Shown: positions 61,258 to 64,000 of the stretch, one piece after another
Layout: every line of letters begins with the position of its first letter
Position numbering within the stretch: the first letter of the stretch is position 1
Source of the DNA: JAJEEA01 sp965243615
GTDB lineage: Bacteria > Acidobacteriota > Vicinamibacteria > Vicinamibacterales > UBA8438
Assembly (NCBI GenBank): GCA_965243615.1
Contig: CBDEVO010000003.1
Location: 1,798,001 to 1,862,000, forward strand
DNA length: 64,000 bases
Direction of reading: 5' to 3'
Translations under genes and position numbers: made by a program
Notes under the pieces: generated by a model
What the model was told of the DNA's origin: nothing
What the model saw: only the letters and a program-made list of their open reading frames with translations
Databases searched by the model: none

Positions 61258-61275
61258 TTTGAGTGTCGCTTGACA
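61250..61275 (+). repeat. IS21-type end repeat, right of the RIT element
   Basis: GGGTCAGTTTT, then GAGTGTCGC and TTGACA. The terminal TGACA agrees with the TGTCA-type tips of IS21 elements, so this is probably the outer end of the IS21 copy whose istB fragment lies at 56942. Confidence 0.55.
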
Positions 61276-61737
61276 ATACGCATCGACGACGGTGGAGTGG
61301 CCAACGGGCTTCCGGCCATCCTGGTCGACGGCCGCGAATCGGGACGGCTCGTCGCGACGCCGACCGGCTTCAAAGCCAGGATGGCACGCTGGCGGGCGTA
61401 CAACGACGAAGAGTTCAGGAACATGACGAACGCGCGGGCGTTCTTCGAGCGCGAGTTCGCCGACGTTGAAACCAGTGAGCCCGCGCCGGAGCGCGAGCGC
61501 ACGGAGATCGCCCTCACGGCCGGTGACGGGGTGGATTCGGGCCCCTGGGCGTGGGTCCTCACAGCCGACGGCCGAGAGATCGGACGGCTCGTCCCGTACG
61601 GCCCGAACGGCGCCCTGAAGGCGCGGATGAGCTTGTGGAAGGCGTATGACGGGACGACATTCGCCGACGCCGACGCCGCGCGCATGTACTTCGACACCGA
61701 GTTCAACGGCACACCGCAGGAGGCGGCGACGGCATGA
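61270..61737 (+). CDS. Hypothetical protein of two tandem repeat domains
   Basis: A protein of about 155 residues that I do not recognise. It consists of two related units of about 55 residues: one with LVDGRESGRL, FKARMARWRAYNDEEF and ARAFFEREF; the other with TADGREIGRL, LKARMSLWKAYDGTTF and ARMYFDTEF. The shared pattern is DGREsGRL, KARMxxWkAY and an ARxxFxxEF helix. The first codons fall in an IS21-type end repeat, so TTG at 61270 is a guess and the true 5' end may have been cut off. It overlaps the next gene by four bases. Confidence 0.65.
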   Translation: MTIRIDDGGVANGLPAILVDGRESGRLVATPTGFKARMARWRAYNDEEFRNMTNARAFFEREFADVETSEPAPERERTEIALTAGDGVDSGPWAWVLTADGREIGRLVPYGPNGALKARMSLWKAYDGTTFADADAARMYFDTEFNGTPQEAATA

Positions 61738-62009
61738 CGATTACCATCACCGACTACGAGGACGGAGTGTTCGCCATTCACCAGGTGGACCAGCAGACGG
61801 CTGCCTACCTGGGACGCCTGCTCGAGCCCCACTCGTTCCCGGCCCCGGTCCCCGAGACCCAGCCGGAGGACGCCGACGCGCAGGAGGTTCTCGACGACAT
61901 CCTGACGGCCTGCCGCAACGAGATCAACGATCCCCGCCACGGCGCGACAACGCCCTACGAGGATCCCGAGAAGCGGCCCGGCTGGGCCAGCCCACGGCCG
62001 ACCACCTAG
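61734..62009 (+). CDS. Hypothetical protein
   Basis: A 91-residue acidic protein with no known motif. The N terminus MTITITDYEDGVFAIHQVD looks like a small beta sheet and the rest is charged and Pro-rich. Its ATG overlaps the preceding stop (ATGA), so the two form a coupled pair of unknown role beside restriction genes. Confidence 0.6.
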   Translation: MTITITDYEDGVFAIHQVDQQTAAYLGRLLEPHSFPAPVPETQPEDADAQEVLDDILTACRNEINDPRHGATTPYEDPEKRPGWASPRPTT

Positions 62010-62230
62010 AAAGCGCGGTTCGTCGAATGGCGGTTCGGTCGGCGGGCGTCGTCGGGGCTCATCCTCTTCGATTTCGCCCACCGTACCATTGTTGGACGAG
62101 AGCGGTGGCGCCGGCCAGTAGCGAGCGGCCGCCGCGGTAGGTAGGATCGCGGTCGGGTTAGCCGCTGTGGGTGACGACTGACGACTGTGAAGGCACGTAG
62201 GGCCGAGGGAGAGCCGTAGCCAGGGAGTGG

Positions 62231-63223
62231 ATGACTCGAAGACGGCTGCTGGAGGCGCTCGGGCGGCTCAACATCTGGCATCAGGGCGACAGGCGCGCGC
62301 CGTACAAGCCGCTGCTTCTGTTGCTGGTGCTGGGTCGGGTGCGGCGGGGCGAACGGCGTCTCGCCTCGTACGAACGGGACGTGCACCAGCGGCTGGCGAA
62401 GCTGCTCAGAGACTTCGGGCCGCCGGTCAAGGGCGGCGTCGCACCCGATCGTCCCTTCTGGCACCTGCAGTCCGAACGGCTGGAGCCTGGCGAAGGCGCC
62501 GCGGGCAGTGCACTCTGGCAGGTCACCTTCGACGACGAGCGTTTCTCACCCGCGTTGTCGGAGAAGCCGCGAGCGGCTGCGCTGAAGCGTCACGGCGCGA
62601 TGGGCGGGCTGGCGGAGCCGCTGTACCGGCGGCTGCGCCGGGACCCGGCGCTGGTCGAGGCGGCGGCGGAGTTGCTGCTGGACGGGCATTTTCCGGAATC
62701 GATGCACGACGCCATCCGGGAGCGGGTGGGACTGCGGCGGGAGACGGCGGGCGGCGCGTCGTTGGTGCGGGAGGAGCGGGAGGGCGACGATGCGGCACTC
62801 CCGCGTCGGCCGCGCGATCCCGATTTCCGCGACGCGGTGCTGCGGGCCTACGAGCGGCGCTGCGCGGTGTGCGATTTCGATCTGCGCATCGCCGACGACC
62901 TGTTCGGCCTGGAAGCGGCGCACATCAAGTGGCATGCGGCGGGCGGGCCGGACCTGGTGCCGAACGGTCTTGCTCTCTGCACCCTTCACCACAAGGCGCT
63001 CGACCGGGGCGTCATCGGTCTGGAGTCCCGATCCCGCGAGTACCGCCTGCTCGTGTCCAACGAGTTGACGGGGCGGAGTGCGGCTTTCAGCGACGTGTTC
63101 GGCCTGCGCGGGCGGCCGCTCCGTCCACCGCAGGAAGAGGCGCTTCAGCCCGATCCGCGCTTCGTCGACTGGCATCGCCGCCAAGTGTTTCGCGGCGAGC
63201 CTCGAAGCCGGCCCCGAGCTTGA
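62231..63223 (+). CDS. Phosphorothioate-dependent HNH restriction endonuclease (ScoMcrA-like)
   Basis: A 330-residue protein. Residues 1 to about 150 match the sulfur-binding domain of phosphorothioate-recognising enzymes (LNIWHQGDRRAPYKPLLLLL, then PFWHLQSE). Residues about 195-275 are an HNH nuclease: RCAVCDFDLRIADD, LEAAHIKWHAAGGPD, NGLALCTLHHKALDRG, with zinc cysteines and the AAHI and CTLHHKALD motifs. It would cut DNA carrying Dnd phosphorothioate marks. Its end overlaps the convergent Dnd-associated gene by 137 bp. Confidence 0.9.
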   Translation: MTRRRLLEALGRLNIWHQGDRRAPYKPLLLLLVLGRVRRGERRLASYERDVHQRLAKLLRDFGPPVKGGVAPDRPFWHLQSERLEPGEGAAGSALWQVTFDDERFSPALSEKPRAAALKRHGAMGGLAEPLYRRLRRDPALVEAAAELLLDGHFPESMHDAIRERVGLRRETAGGASLVREEREGDDAALPRRPRDPDFRDAVLRAYERRCAVCDFDLRIADDLFGLEAAHIKWHAAGGPDLVPNGLALCTLHHKALDRGVIGLESRSREYRLLVSNELTGRSAAFSDVFGLRGRPLRPPQEEALQPDPRFVDWHRRQVFRGEPRSRPRA

Positions 63224-64000
63224 CGATGCGGTGTCCACGCACGGTCACGCCATGGGCGGTAAGGGCGGCGAGCCATCCGTCGCGGGTACCGATGGTCGTG
63301 GTGGCGTCGAGCAAGCCGAGGCGCTCCTCGCGGGCGGTGAGGCGGGCGAAGGTGGCGCGCCGGGGATGGTCGTCGGCCACGAAGCGCTCCTTGCGGTGGA
63401 GCACCGGGGGATTGGCGGAACGCGTGTAGTCGCGGAAGTGCAGCCGGAGGCCCTTGACGTCGGCGACGATGCTGCTCTGCAGGGCGGGGTGGGCCACGCG
63501 TTCGAACGACTCGTAGACGAGGTACGACACGCGGGGCCGGCGGCGGGAGAGCTTGACGAGGGTCAGCCCGTCGACGGCGCCGGCGAGCTGGCGGGCGCAG
63601 CCTTCGTAGACCCGCAGCAGCGGGGGAAGCTGGGCGACGGCGGTGTGGTGGACGTAGAGGGCGTCGGGCAGCAGCTTGCCGACCGGCGCCCGGCGGCACG
63701 CCCGGTCCACCGCGTCCTGGTCGCCGGCCGAGAACAGCAGCGCGTCGGCGGCGGCGCAGCCGGACTTGTAGGACCCGAAGAAGGCGCGGATGTCGAGCCG
63801 AAGCGCCTCGGGGAGGGCGCCGAGGCGGGGGCGCCTGGGGAACGCGGCGAGGGCGAGGTACACGAGCAGATCGTCGTGCCCGTGGGCTCGGAGCGCGTCC
63901 CAGCGTTCGGTGCCGGTGGCCCGACGGAGCAGGGAGAACGCTCGGGCGATGCTGCCGAAGGCGTAGTCGAGCTGCGGGGCGGTCGGGAGCTCTTCGGAGG
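63087..64000 (-). CDS. DNA phosphorothioation-associated putative methyltransferase (partial)
   Basis: The 3' part of a Dnd-associated putative methyltransferase; the frame is open to the window edge, so the start lies beyond. Diagnostic segments are YAFGSIARAFSLLRRATGT, WDALRAHGHDDLLVYLAL, FFGSYKSGCAAADALLF, LPPLLRVYEGCARQLAG, LHFRDYTRSANPPVLHRKE and RLGLLDATTTIGTRDGW. Family members accompany dnd/dpt modification genes, which are expected just outside the window. The last 45 codons run antisense to the HNH gene. Confidence 0.85.
   Translation of the reverse strand, partial: SEELPTAPQLDYAFGSIARAFSLLRRATGTERWDALRAHGHDDLLVYLALAAFPRRPRLGALPEALRLDIRAFFGSYKSGCAAADALLFSAGDQDAVDRACRRAPVGKLLPDALYVHHTAVAQLPPLLRVYEGCARQLAGAVDGLTLVKLSRRRPRVSYLVYESFERVAHPALQSSIVADVKGLRLHFRDYTRSANPPVLHRKERFVADDHPRRATFARLTAREERLGLLDATTTIGTRDGWLAALTAHGVTVRGHRIVKLGAGFEARRETLGGDASRRSADRAEAPLPAVDGAAARAGRTRR

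Overview
The window is one contig segment of a high-GC, Gram-negative bacterium. A TonB-dependent receptor with an N-terminal carboxypeptidase-regulatory-like domain, an exported PQQ dehydrogenase, an M61 peptidase, a DUF4870 protein and many signal peptides ending in Ala-Gln suggest Acidobacteriota, perhaps Vicinamibacteria. That placement is an inference from gene content only. No rRNA, CRISPR array or convincing replication origin is present.

Positions 1 to about 42.7 kb look like an ordinary chromosome. In order they hold: an OLD-like ATPase/TOPRIM protein; a PQQ dehydrogenase; prfA; a reverse-strand cluster of fdhE, an exported methyltransferase, thiD, moaE and moaD; erpA; a Fur-ferritin fusion; a HAD phosphatase; the selenocysteine tRNA gene; a cold-shock gene with a long leader; a MobA/MocA-like nucleotidyltransferase; tRNA-Ala; addB-addA; mrp; an apparently exported Pcm; a polysaccharide deacetylase; an M61 peptidase; a glucokinase; a BRCT-HTH-TPR fusion; a beta-propeller glycosidase-like protein; a DEAD-box helicase with infA; a three-domain acyl ligase/acyltransferase; an outer-membrane barrel; a threonine dehydratase-like enzyme; a TonB receptor with a striking Asp/His-rich insert; and an ECF sigma/anti-sigma pair. 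selC, fdhE, moaD, moaE and the MobA/MocA-like gene together predict a selenocysteine-containing, molybdenum-dependent formate dehydrogenase elsewhere in the genome. A family of about 85-bp palindromic repeats is scattered through this part (five copies).

From 42.7 kb to the end is a defence and mobile-element island. A type I restriction-modification locus (hsdM, hsdS, hsdR) is interleaved with toxin-antitoxin modules: vapB with a truncated vapC, hicB-hicA, two DUF433 genes (one frameshifted), ImmA-DUF4411, and a second vapB with a vapC stub. hsdR has two single-base frameshifts and an ATA where the start codon should be. It is followed by an AT-richer dGTPase, an hsdR relic, a decayed IS1634-type element, the 3' end of an IS21 istB, and a complete-looking RIT element (three tyrosine recombinases coupled by ATGA overlaps). 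The RIT element has matching inverted terminal sites and appears to sit inside IS21 end repeats. The window closes with an unknown two-gene cassette, a phosphorothioate-dependent HNH restriction enzyme and a Dnd-associated putative methyltransferase that runs off the edge.

Starts were chosen from Shine-Dalgarno sequences, overlaps and signal peptides and often differ from the longest reading frame. Because GC is so high, many long antisense frames are open; these were treated as shadows.
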